Shown here: one piece after another, positions 55,988 through 64,000 of the stretch | Position numbering within the stretch: position 1 is the first letter of the stretch | How the letters are laid out: the number at the start of each line of letters is the position of its first letter | Origin: Acinetobacter beijerinckii CIP 110307 | Lineage (GTDB): Bacteria > Pseudomonadota > Gammaproteobacteria > Pseudomonadales > Moraxellaceae | Direction: 5' to 3' | Assembly (NCBI RefSeq): GCF_000369005.1 | Contig: NZ_KB849764.1 | Span: 563,086-627,085, forward strand | Length of the DNA stretch: 64,000 bases | Notes under the pieces: generated by a model | Told to the model about the DNA's origin: nothing | What the model saw: only the letters and a program-made list of their open reading frames with translations | Database searches by the model: none | Program-made: the position numbers and the translations under genes

Positions 55988-56626
55988 ATGAAAACAATCT
56001 CTCAGCAATTACCAGATTATTTTGAATACTTTGAAGATGGTACGCAGTACTACTTACGCCAAGTGCAATATCCACAGGATATTCCTTTATTACATCAATG
56101 GATGCATGAACCACATGTCATTCCACAGTGGCAATTGAATAAGTCAGAACTGGATTTACAGGTTTACTTCGACAAGATGCTGGCAGATGACCATCAACGT
56201 TTATTGATTGTGGGTGTGGATGGGAAAGATGTGGGCTATACCGAGATCTATGAAGGTAAGCGTGATCGTTTAGGTCGTTATTACGAAGGTGATGACAATG
56301 ATTTGGGATGGCATTTACTGTTTGGTGATAAATCCGTGTTTGGTAAAGGTTTTTTACGCCCAACCATTCGTTTACTCAGCTTCTATATTTTTGAACATTC
56401 TAAAGCCAAAAAAATCGTAGGTGAGCCAGATCATACGGTTAAACCTTATGCGGCAGTTGTGGCAGAGCTTTGCTATGAAACCCAACGTTTAATACCGATG
56501 CCTGAAAAAACCGCAATGTTGTATTACTGCTTCAGAGAAACTTTCTATAACAAGTTTGGGGAATATTACCAAACATCACAACAACAGCTAGCAGAAAAGC
56601 CAGCCAAACTCCTGAGTGTTACATGA
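55988..56626 (+). CDS. Siderophore N-acyltransferase, IucB/RhbD-like GNAT
   Basis: The 212-residue GNAT-fold enzyme transfers an acyl group to the N-hydroxylated amine. Typical segments are IPLLHQWMHEPHVIPQWQ (residues about 30-47), the acyl-CoA loop VFGKGFLRPTIRLLSFYIF and KKIVGEPDHTVKPYAAVVAELCYE with a conserved acidic/histidine pair. The acyl chain (acetyl or a longer enoyl) cannot be told from sequence. It overlaps the next gene by 4 bp. Confidence 0.88.
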   Translation: MKTISQQLPDYFEYFEDGTQYYLRQVQYPQDIPLLHQWMHEPHVIPQWQLNKSELDLQVYFDKMLADDHQRLLIVGVDGKDVGYTEIYEGKRDRLGRYYEGDDNDLGWHLLFGDKSVFGKGFLRPTIRLLSFYIFEHSKAKKIVGEPDHTVKPYAAVVAELCYETQRLIPMPEKTAMLYYCFRETFYNKFGEYYQTSQQQLAEKPAKLLSVT

Positions 56627-56994
56627 GCTTATATATCAATGAAATGCATATCTTGGACATGCGCTTTGCGGCGCAGGTCTCGGTGACAGAATTTGAACAA
56701 TGGTTAGCACGGATTCAGCATTATTTCGAGCATCAGCGAAATTTCGTGTTGATCATGCAAACCGATGTAAATACTGAATTTCCTGAAGAATATAGGGCAA
56801 TCCAAGGCAAATGGTATAAGCAATATAAACAAGATTTTTACCAATATTGCTTGGGTTTTGCTCGTATTGCTCAAGATGAAGAAGATCGTATTCGATTGGA
56901 TACACCAGCGCTACATAAAGCTTGGCATGTTCCATATTTTGTGAGCGTAGATAAAACTGAAGCCACACACTGGGCAATCCAGAGGTATTTATGA
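56623..56994 (+). CDS. Protein of unknown function inside the siderophore operon
   Basis: The 123-residue soluble protein begins in the acyltransferase stop and ends in the MFS start (ATGA overlaps on both sides), so it is made in step with the pathway. It starts IDE-like (YINEMHILDMRFAAQVSVTEF). A helix-strand pattern follows (EQWLARIQHYFEHQRNFVLIMQTDV), which recalls a SpoIIAA/STAS-like or ferredoxin-like alpha-beta fold. The middle is aromatic-rich (KWYKQYKQDFYQYCLGFARI). I recognise no catalytic motif and do not assign a function. Confidence 0.75.
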   Translation: MSLYINEMHILDMRFAAQVSVTEFEQWLARIQHYFEHQRNFVLIMQTDVNTEFPEEYRAIQGKWYKQYKQDFYQYCLGFARIAQDEEDRIRLDTPALHKAWHVPYFVSVDKTEATHWAIQRYL

Positions 56995-58226
56995 ATCAAA
57001 ATTCATTAAATATTCAGAAAGTATCAGCATTAAGTCTAAGTGTGGTGGTGGTTTTATACCTTGCGCATGCCTTACCTCTATACTTTTATAACGTGGCATT
57101 ACCTACGATTCTACGCCATCAAGGTGTAGATTTACGCTGGATTGGCATGTTGTCGCTGTTGTATATCCCGTGGGCCTTTAAATTTTTTTGGGCACCATTG
57201 CTTGATCGTTTCTATTTTAAGGCACTAGGCAAACGCAAAACTTGGCTTTTATTTACACAAATAGCCTTGGTCTTAGGTGTTGTTGCCTTGGCTTTGACAC
57301 AGTTCGATTATGGTCTAAGTGTCTTCGTGATTGTCGGTTTATGGATTTCATCATTTGCCGCAACCCAAGATATTGCGATTGATGGTTATACCGTTGAAAC
57401 CTTTTCTGAATCTGAATATCGATTAGGCAGTATGGCGCAAAGTATTGGCGTGGCACTGGGTAGTATGATTGGTGGGGCTGCAACTTTGTGGCTGTATCAA
57501 TTATATGGTTGGCAAACTTCACTGATTTCATTAGCCGCTATGACAGCATTGACGATGTTGGCTATTTTCCAAATTAAAGAAAAATCAAGTGCGGAGAAAA
57601 TTTCTAAACAACCACCAAGTCTGATGCGTGCGTTTAAACGTCCAGAAATGTTATGGGCGTTGGCATTGATAGTGTGTTATCGCGTGGTGGAAGCACCTGC
57701 AATGGCAATGCTGAATCCGATGCTAATTGATCAAAAGTGGTCTTTGGCAGAGATTGGAGTGTTGATGTCTGTGGTCGGTGCGGGTATTGGATTATTAGCT
57801 GCTGTATCTGCTGCATTTCTATTAAAAAAAATAGCTGCAACACAATTGCTGATCTGGGCTGGTTGGGCTCGGACTTTGATTTATGCCTTGTTGGGCACTG
57901 CTGTTTTGCTCAGTTGGTTTGACCAGTGGCATAGATTACTTGGCGTATTTGTAGTGGTTATTCTTGCCATTCGTTATATCGCAATGACGGCATTATATGC
58001 ACATTTCATGCAGACCAGTTCTAAAGATCAAGCAGGAACGGATTTCACCATTTTAGTTTGTTTTGAATTATTGGTTTATTTCATTGGTGGTGCAGTCTCA
58101 GGTTTCTTAGCCAAAGCATTTGGTTATGGAAACTTCTATCTCATTCTCGCCGCTGCATCCATTTTAAGCGTTTTACTCAGTCAAGTTTTGATTTCTAAAG
58201 CAAAACAATCGAAACAACTTATCTAG
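56991..58226 (+). CDS. MFS transporter of the RhtX/FptX/AmpG-like type, probable ferri-siderophore importer
   Basis: The 411-residue protein has about 12 membrane segments. The loop LYIPWAFKFFWAPLLDR (residues about 56-72) and SFAATQDIAIDGYTVE (near residue 122) are typical of the AmpG/RhtX/FptX branch, in which RhtX and FptX carry ferric siderophore across the inner membrane. It lies just before the TonB receptor gene (10 bp), so together they provide uptake. An exporter role is the less likely alternative. Confidence 0.82.
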   Translation: MNQNSLNIQKVSALSLSVVVVLYLAHALPLYFYNVALPTILRHQGVDLRWIGMLSLLYIPWAFKFFWAPLLDRFYFKALGKRKTWLLFTQIALVLGVVALALTQFDYGLSVFVIVGLWISSFAATQDIAIDGYTVETFSESEYRLGSMAQSIGVALGSMIGGAATLWLYQLYGWQTSLISLAAMTALTMLAIFQIKEKSSAEKISKQPPSLMRAFKRPEMLWALALIVCYRVVEAPAMAMLNPMLIDQKWSLAEIGVLMSVVGAGIGLLAAVSAAFLLKKIAATQLLIWAGWARTLIYALLGTAVLLSWFDQWHRLLGVFVVVILAIRYIAMTALYAHFMQTSSKDQAGTDFTILVCFELLVYFIGGAVSGFLAKAFGYGNFYLILAAASILSVLLSQVLISKAKQSKQLI

Positions 58227-58235
58227 GGGCTACTT

Positions 58236-60506
58236 ATGAAAGTTCATACACTTTCGACAACATTAACACTTCTAAGCTTGGCAGTAAGTGCCCAGCTTTA
58301 TGCTCAAATAACTGAGATCGATAACACGACTCAAGATAATGTTGCGGCAGAAGTTCAAAAACCAACACAACTTGCGCCAATTGTTGTGACAGCAACTCGT
58401 TCAGCACAAAGTATCGCTGAGATTGCAGGAACTGTTTACAGTATTAGCCAAGAAGATATTGCCAAACAAGCTGCTGCTGGGAAAAGTACCGCCGATATTT
58501 TAGGTTTGTTGGTTCCATCTTTAACTCCAAGTTCGGGTACGACCAGTAACTATGGTATGACCATGCGTGGTCGTACTGTGCAATATATGATTGATGGTGT
58601 TCCACAAACGGGTTCACGCGATAGTTCACGCCAATTAAATAGCATTAGCCCAGACATGATCGAACGTGTTGAAGTCGTGTCAGGTGCAAGTAGTATTTAT
58701 GGTGCAGGTGCTACTGGTGGGATCATCAATATCATCACTAAAAGAGGTTCCGGTGATGGTGTAAACTTTGAAACCAAACTCGGTGTAACCTCTGGTGATA
58801 ATTTTAAAAGTGATGCTTTAGCTTATGAAGCGTTTCAGTCTGCATCATTTAATCAAGGGGATTGGAACGGTTTCTTAGGTGCGAGTTATACACAACGTGG
58901 TGAAATCCAAGACAGTCGCGGTAATCGTGTTGGTCCAGAAGTTGCGCAAACTGATCGTCAAGATACCGAAACTGTTGATGTGAATGGTCGTTTAAGCTGG
59001 CAGTTTTCAGATAAGCAAAAATTAAGTATTGGTGCGCAATACTATAATGATGAGCAAGATAGTGAATATGGTGCAGACTATGGTCCTGGTTTGGCTGTTT
59101 TATTAGTTAAAGGAACCAAACCAAGCCAGAAAGCGGTTAAAGGTTTAGAACTTGATACTCAACCACGTACTAAGCGCAGTGCAGTAAATGCCCAATATGA
59201 AAATCAAGATTTTCTAGGTCAGACTTTAAATGCAGAGGCTTATTATCGTACTGAAAAGGGGCGATTCTTCCCAAGTGCAAACTACTTAGCGCATGCTGAC
59301 CATCCACAAAAAGGAATGTATATTGTTACCCAATCTGAAACAGATATTGATGTTTTTGGTGCTCGATTAGCACTTCAAAGTAAGCTTAATCTGGCAGAAC
59401 GCGTATTAAATTTAACTTATGGTGTAGATTACGATAAGGAAACGGGCAAACAAACAGCACAACTTTATGATCTAAATACTTTTATGAGTAGTAATGGTCT
59501 TAAGTTTAAGCCTTTAAATAATTATGCTTTTGGGCCTGATGTAGATACTGAAAAGCTTGGTTTTTTCTTACAAAGTCAATTTGAAGCAACCGATCGCTTA
59601 AACCTACAAGCAGGTATTCGTCATGAGCGCATTGATAGTGATATTAAAGATTCAGTTCCATATTCTGAAGCAATGATTGCTGATGTCGTTCCAACACATC
59701 AAGCTAAAACTTTAAAAGGTGGTTCCGTTAAGCATGATGCAACTCTCTTTAATGTCGGTGCGCTTTATCATTTAACTGATGCACAACAGGTGTTTGCAAA
59801 CTTTTCGCAAGGTGCGAATTTACCTGACGTACAACGTATGTTAAGAGATGTTCCTGCGAACTTTGTTGTAAGTAATCAAACAATTGATCCAATTAAAGTA
59901 AATAGTTTTGAGTTGGGCTGGCGTCTACAAGATGACGCATTAAGCACAGGTATCACAGCGTTCTATAATAAATCTGATAAATCATTGAAATTTGGTCCTC
60001 CGAGTTTTGCAATAGAGGTTATTGATACAGATGAACGCGTGTATGGTGTTGAAGGCAACGTCAAATATAATGTGTCAGATGATTGGACTGTAGGAGGGAC
60101 TTTAGCTTACACGCGTGGTCAGTTCAAAAACTCAAATGGTAAATGGCAGGAGCTAGATGCGATTCGTGTCGCTCCTTTAAAGGCAACGGTATATTCAGAC
60201 TGGCAATTCAATGATGGTTTAGGTTTGCGAGTACAAGCTTTAGCTATTGATGGTACAGACGAAGCACGTAAGGATGCAATTGCGAATGGTAGTAGTCCAA
60301 CAGCAGAAATCAAAGGTTTTGCAGTGATGGATGTGATTGCTAATGCAAAAGCAGGTCCAGGTACTTTAGGTTTTGGTGTATATAACGTGTGGAATACGGA
60401 CTATAAGTCAGTTTATAGTCAAGCCGTTTCAACGGTTTACGGCGATATTTCGAGCTTACCTGCTCAAGGTCGTACCTATGGTTTGAGTTACACTCTCAAA
60501 TACTAA
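58236..60506 (+). CDS. TonB-dependent outer-membrane siderophore receptor
   Basis: The 756-residue precursor has a signal peptide (cleavage after LYA near residue 24) and a TonB-box-like segment (APIVVTATR near residues 48-56). A plug domain follows (IAKQAAAGKSTADILGLLVPSL ... MRGRTVQYMIDGVPQ ... VEVVSGASSIYGAGATGGIINIITKRG), then a 22-strand barrel ending in GRTYGLSYTLKY with a terminal aromatic. The plug resembles that of citrate-hydroxamate receptors such as IutA and RhtA. A terminator follows directly. Confidence 0.93.
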   Translation: MKVHTLSTTLTLLSLAVSAQLYAQITEIDNTTQDNVAAEVQKPTQLAPIVVTATRSAQSIAEIAGTVYSISQEDIAKQAAAGKSTADILGLLVPSLTPSSGTTSNYGMTMRGRTVQYMIDGVPQTGSRDSSRQLNSISPDMIERVEVVSGASSIYGAGATGGIINIITKRGSGDGVNFETKLGVTSGDNFKSDALAYEAFQSASFNQGDWNGFLGASYTQRGEIQDSRGNRVGPEVAQTDRQDTETVDVNGRLSWQFSDKQKLSIGAQYYNDEQDSEYGADYGPGLAVLLVKGTKPSQKAVKGLELDTQPRTKRSAVNAQYENQDFLGQTLNAEAYYRTEKGRFFPSANYLAHADHPQKGMYIVTQSETDIDVFGARLALQSKLNLAERVLNLTYGVDYDKETGKQTAQLYDLNTFMSSNGLKFKPLNNYAFGPDVDTEKLGFFLQSQFEATDRLNLQAGIRHERIDSDIKDSVPYSEAMIADVVPTHQAKTLKGGSVKHDATLFNVGALYHLTDAQQVFANFSQGANLPDVQRMLRDVPANFVVSNQTIDPIKVNSFELGWRLQDDALSTGITAFYNKSDKSLKFGPPSFAIEVIDTDERVYGVEGNVKYNVSDDWTVGGTLAYTRGQFKNSNGKWQELDAIRVAPLKATVYSDWQFNDGLGLRVQALAIDGTDEARKDAIANGSSPTAEIKGFAVMDVIANAKAGPGTLGFGVYNVWNTDYKSVYSQAVSTVYGDISSLPAQGRTYGLSYTLKY

Positions 60507-60514
60507 TCTTATCC

Positions 60515-60543
60515 AAAAGGCATCTTTTCAGATGCCTTTTTTT
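60515..60543 (+). terminator. Terminator after the TonB receptor, abutting the next gene
   Basis: AAAAGGCATC, the loop TTTTCA and GATGCC-TTTTTTT give a 6-bp core stem with a seven-base U-tract (extended by A-T pairs). The first ATG of the downstream MFS gene is within 5 bp of the T-run. Confidence 0.85.
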
Positions 60544-60544
60544 G

Positions 60545-61789
60545 ATGAATTTCATGATGAACAATCATTTAAAATTTTTAGCTTTGGCTGCTTTAATCAA
60601 TGGAACTTGTTTTTCCATGATTCTTCCTTTACTGGCACCTTTGACTCGACAGCTACATTTATCCGAATTCCAAGGTGGAGTCATCGTTTCAGCAGGAGCG
60701 ATCTGTATGGCTATCGCTTCAATATGGATTGCAAAGAACAAAAGTAATCAATCTCCACAAAATTTAGTGAATTATGGTTTTATGGGAATGACCATCACAT
60801 GGGCGCTTTTTACTTTCATACTAGCTTTGGGCTTAGATGCAATTTTGCCTTCAGTATTGATTTTCATTTTATTGGTTTTAAGTCGTGCATCGACTGGCAT
60901 TTTTATGGCGATGCCACAAATCGGCCTACAAAGTTATGTCATGACTGAATCAACTGAAACAACGACTCGTAGTAAGAATATGGCATTGTTTGGTGCGATG
61001 AATAGTTTTGGAATGATCGTCGGACCTTTGGCGACTTCGCTATTATTGTTTGGCGGACTGTTATTGCCAATGTGGTTCGCGGTTGCTTTACTGACATTAG
61101 TCAGTTTGGCACTCATTATATTTTTTAAGAAAAAGACTGATATAAAGTCAGATGCAAATAAGGCATTAGAGCAAAATTCAAATACAGTTTTGAGTCAGAA
61201 AAATCTTATAAAGCAGAGTTTGATTTGGTTGCTTTTAGGCTTTTCTACTTACGTTGCAATCGTGACATTAAACATGACTGCTGGATTTTATATTCAAGAT
61301 AAATTCTTTTTGAGTAGTCAGCAAAGCGCAGTGTATTTCTCTCAATGTATGGTTGTTGTTGGTATCTGTCTGGTGGTGTCACAGTTGCTGATCGTAAAAG
61401 TGATTAAGCTGCATCTACATAGTTTGGTTTTGATTGGCATTTTGACTATGTGCTTTGGGTTGTTACTATCACTATATGCGCAAAACATTGTGGTTTTTCA
61501 AGGCAGTTATATTTTCTATGGTATTTCAGTGGCATGCTTATTACCAGCATTTACAACAGGCGCAGCACAAGCAGTTACGAAAGATTCACAAGTCAAAATG
61601 GCAGGATATTGCACTGCAACTCAAGCTTTTGGCTTGATTTTTGGTCCTCTAGTTAGCACTTATTTATATCAATTTGATCAAAACCTACCTTTCTATTTTT
61701 TATTCGCTTTAATAATATTGGTCGGGATATGTATAGGGTGGGTTTTAGTCAGAAAGGAAGAAGAAATGAGTTCTTTTGTCGAAGATTAA
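60545..61789 (+). CDS. MFS transporter, probable siderophore exporter
   Basis: The roughly 414-residue protein has about 12 membrane segments with a central polar loop (KKKTDIKSDANKALEQNSNT) in the TetA/drug-efflux layout. Its place at the end of the siderophore locus suggests export of the desferri-siderophore, the usual role of a second MFS protein, but this is inference. Start is uncertain: ATG 60545, 60554 and 60557 are all possible and none has a ribosome site, because the upstream sequence is a terminator hairpin. Expression may depend on readthrough or on a leaderless message. Confidence 0.78.
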   Translation: MNFMMNNHLKFLALAALINGTCFSMILPLLAPLTRQLHLSEFQGGVIVSAGAICMAIASIWIAKNKSNQSPQNLVNYGFMGMTITWALFTFILALGLDAILPSVLIFILLVLSRASTGIFMAMPQIGLQSYVMTESTETTTRSKNMALFGAMNSFGMIVGPLATSLLLFGGLLLPMWFAVALLTLVSLALIIFFKKKTDIKSDANKALEQNSNTVLSQKNLIKQSLIWLLLGFSTYVAIVTLNMTAGFYIQDKFFLSSQQSAVYFSQCMVVVGICLVVSQLLIVKVIKLHLHSLVLIGILTMCFGLLLSLYAQNIVVFQGSYIFYGISVACLLPAFTTGAAQAVTKDSQVKMAGYCTATQAFGLIFGPLVSTYLYQFDQNLPFYFLFALIILVGICIGWVLVRKEEEMSSFVED

Positions 61790-61986
61790 ACGCTTAATAT
61801 GATCAAAAATAACTCATATATTCTTTTAAAAAGCAAGAAAACTTACATAACTACATCTTAGGACGTAAACATAGATGGCTGTTTGGTTATTTATTAATCA
61901 AATTTATTTCATTTATTTAACGGTCGAAATTTAAGCTCATTTCTGGGTTAGCCTATTAGAAGTAAAACAATATAAGAGGAGTAAAG

Positions 61987-64000
61987 ATGTTGATTTTTCA
62001 TGATTTTCCTGTTCAAGGGACACTTTTTGATATGGATGGAACAATGTTTGATACAGAGCGATTACGCTTTGAAACATTGAAACAAGCATCAGAAGAGCTT
62101 ATTGGACAGGAATTTTCAGATGAATATTTAATGCAGTGCTTAGGTCTGAGCGCAAAAACTGCAGAACAACTTGCAAAGAAATTTTATGGGGAAGATGTTC
62201 CATATCAAGCGATTAGAAAACGTGCTGATGAACTTGAGTTAGAATCTGTGCGTCACAATGGTGTTCCAATAAAAAAAGGGTTAATTCAAGTTTTAGAGCG
62301 CTTACGCAAATCAGGTTTAAGAATGGCTGTTGCAACATCAAGTAGACGTGCGATTGCAGAAGAATACTTAATTAATGCCAACGTTTATAAATTTTTTGAT
62401 CTGTTAGTTTGTGGGGATGAAGTTGAAAAGGGAAAACCTCATCCAGAAATCTTTATTACCGCTGCGCAAAAACTAAATTTACAACCAAGTCAGTGTTTGA
62501 TGTTTGAAGATTCAGAAAATGGAATTTGTTCAGCTCATGATGCGGGTGGCATTACGATTTTATTTAAAGATATTAAAGAACCAAATGATCGCATGTTAGC
62601 GAAAGCAAATTTTTATTATCAGGATATGTACGAGTATTTAAATGCTTTAGATCAATACATTCCTGAAATGGATATGCCTCAACTACAAGAACCATTTCCG
62701 CAAAGTCTGAATCAATTAACCGTAGGGATTCATGGTTTTGGTGCAATTGGTGGTGGGTATATTGCTCAAATTGTTTCACATTGGGATGGATATACACGTC
62801 CAAAACGTATTTTGGCTTCCACGCGAAATAAATTGTATTTGGAATCAGTGAATAGTTTTGGCAGCTATAGTATTCGATATGGCCAATCGTCTTTTGACGA
62901 ACGAATTGATAACTTGACTGTTATTGATGCTGATAATGATAAACAGATGCGTGAAATGTACATGCAATCGAGTCTTATTGCATTATGTCTGCCTGAACAT
63001 GCGATAGCATCTGAATCAAAAATGATTGCCAAAGGTTTATTGGCGCGTTTCATGTCACAAGATTTAGACAACCTTGAACCAATCACTTTTCTGATTATTT
63101 TGAATAAGGTTTGCGCGAAATATTTAGTGCTCAAACATATTCGTGAAGCTTTGCTTGAGATCACGGATGAAGATATTGCTGAGCATATTTTAAGTGAGCA
63201 TTATTTCTGTGATACGGTGGTCAATCGCATGGTCTCTAAATTGAGTGATCAAGCTTTGTATCGTCAACTCAATATTAAGCATCGTTTATTTAAACAGTAT
63301 CAAGCTGATTTGAATGAAGAAACGATTGAATTATCAGATGAAACAGCATTAACTGAAAAACAAGAACGTCAGCTTAGTCAATCATTAGAAGAAATGCGCG
63401 ATCAGTTTCAAGCAGGTCAGTTTTTACAAAATATGGATTTAATTTTATTCCATAGCGAAACGGATATGCCGATCTATGTTGAAAATCGTAGCCCGCTGTT
63501 AAATAAAATGCGCCAAATGATTTTGGTTGATCAAATCTCAGATATTCAAATCATTAAAAATCGTCTATGGAATGGCTGTCATGCCATGATCGCTTGGCAG
63601 GCGAGTCTTATTGATCATGAAATGATTGGAATTGCTTTAGCAGATCAGAAGATCAAGAAATTTGCTGAGCAATTGGTGAGTGAAGTGAAATCAGGATTGG
63701 TAAATATCGTTCCGGATCAAGCCAAACAACTTGATCGCATGGCTCAAAGTTTTATGAGCTCATGTCGTTCTGCTTATAAAGATCCATGTGAACGTGTGGC
63801 TCGTGATCCGTTAAGAAAACTGGGTCACAACGAACGCGTGCTCGGCAGTATTGAAAATCATATCGTGCAACAATTGCCATATGAGTACTTATTACAAGGT
63901 GCTGTTTCGGGTTATGTGTATACGGTTAAGTTTTTAGAAATTCCTATTGATCAAGTAATGACGCATTTACAAAACGCTATCGAGCAAATGGACATTATTG
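61987..64000 (+). CDS. mtlD: Bifunctional mannitol-1-phosphate dehydrogenase/phosphatase with N-terminal HAD domain (3' end outside window)
   Basis: The frame is open from ATG 61987 to the right edge (671 codons, no stop), behind GAGGAG. Residues about 8-210 form a HAD phosphatase: DMDGTMFDTE with the nucleophile and acid Asp15/Asp17, VATSS, CGDEVEKGKPHP and MFEDSENG. Residues about 245 onward are a mannitol dehydrogenase: the NAD site GIHGFGAIGGGYI, ILNKVCAKYLV, and the C-terminal VARDPLRKLGHNERVLG motif. In A. baylyi such an enzyme makes mannitol from fructose-6-phosphate as an osmoprotectant. Upstream 200 bp are AT-rich; I see no clear promoter. Confidence 0.9.
   Translation, partial: MLIFHDFPVQGTLFDMDGTMFDTERLRFETLKQASEELIGQEFSDEYLMQCLGLSAKTAEQLAKKFYGEDVPYQAIRKRADELELESVRHNGVPIKKGLIQVLERLRKSGLRMAVATSSRRAIAEEYLINANVYKFFDLLVCGDEVEKGKPHPEIFITAAQKLNLQPSQCLMFEDSENGICSAHDAGGITILFKDIKEPNDRMLAKANFYYQDMYEYLNALDQYIPEMDMPQLQEPFPQSLNQLTVGIHGFGAIGGGYIAQIVSHWDGYTRPKRILASTRNKLYLESVNSFGSYSIRYGQSSFDERIDNLTVIDADNDKQMREMYMQSSLIALCLPEHAIASESKMIAKGLLARFMSQDLDNLEPITFLIILNKVCAKYLVLKHIREALLEITDEDIAEHILSEHYFCDTVVNRMVSKLSDQALYRQLNIKHRLFKQYQADLNEETIELSDETALTEKQERQLSQSLEEMRDQFQAGQFLQNMDLILFHSETDMPIYVENRSPLLNKMRQMILVDQISDIQIIKNRLWNGCHAMIAWQASLIDHEMIGIALADQKIKKFAEQLVSEVKSGLVNIVPDQAKQLDRMAQSFMSSCRSAYKDPCERVARDPLRKLGHNERVLGSIENHIVQQLPYEYLLQGAVSGYVYTVKFLEIPIDQVMTHLQNAIEQMDII

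Noticed and set aside
62573..63164. Minus-strand frames inside the mannitol dehydrogenase gene
   Set aside because: Both lie within a continuous HAD/dehydrogenase reading frame with conserved motifs.
1..64000. CRISPR arrays, tRNA or rRNA genes, IS elements, prophage or defence genes
   Set aside because: I looked for regular spaced repeats, cloverleaf-like spacers, transposase motifs and phage or restriction genes and saw none.

Overview
The window reads as chromosomal DNA of an Acinetobacter species. The base composition is AT-rich (I judge it near 38-40 percent G+C by eye). Several things point to this genus: the lpxK-kdsB-holB-pilZ-tatD-gspHIJK order, a divergent AraC-type regulator/alkane hydroxylase pair of the alkR-alkM kind, and a mannitol-1-phosphate dehydrogenase carrying an N-terminal HAD phosphatase domain. 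A citrate-hydroxamate siderophore locus resembling the acinetoferrin/baumannoferrin loci of this genus also fits. I cannot fix the species from the sequence. No rRNA, tRNA, CRISPR array, insertion sequence or prophage is visible.

Layout. 1-8.4 kb: end of lpxK, kdsB, holB, then two small exported proteins of unknown role set between holB and pilZ, then tatD, a TetR regulator and the type II secretion minor pseudopilins gspH-I-J-K. GspI carries a striking tandem-repeat insertion of higher G+C before its prepilin cleavage site. 8.4-17.8 kb: queD-like, ung, an acyl-CoA hydrolase/hydratase, tadA, an SRPBCC protein, cmk, rpsA, ihfB, lapA and pyrF, interrupted by a divergent azlCD/XRE-cupin amino-acid export module. 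17.8-21.5 kb: LysO-type exporter, Baeyer-Villiger-type monooxygenase and a divergent AraC regulator. 21.6-28.7 kb: zapE, glcB, an orphan 2-oxoglutarate oxygenase, and ntrC/ntrB. 29-41.3 kb: rimO, then the envelope supercluster pyrH-frr-uppS-cdsA-dxr-rseP-bamA-skp-lpxD-fabZ-lpxA.

41.3-50.6 kb is metabolic: alkR/alkM, glutathione reductase, two tandem acyl-CoA dehydrogenases, an ABC1/UbiB-family protein, a small unknown protein and a YbaK-type deacylase. 50.6-61.8 kb is an eight-gene iron-uptake locus behind two Fur-like boxes: two NIS synthetases, an N-hydroxylase, an acyltransferase, a 123-residue protein of unknown function, an RhtX/FptX-like importer, a TonB-dependent receptor and a second MFS transporter. 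Five of the first six genes are translationally coupled by short overlaps. From 62 kb to the right edge lies the truncated HAD-mtlD fusion.

How the parts fit: alkM, the acyl-CoA dehydrogenases and glcB (glyoxylate shunt) are consistent with growth on alkanes and fatty acids. The lpx/bam/skp/rseP block with lpxK and kdsB builds the outer membrane. GspHIJK form the tip of the type II secretion pseudopilus, which in Acinetobacter exports lipases. The best leads for novelty are the GspI insertion, the unknown small protein inside the siderophore operon, the AlkR candidate operators, and two genes whose start codons abut transcription terminators.
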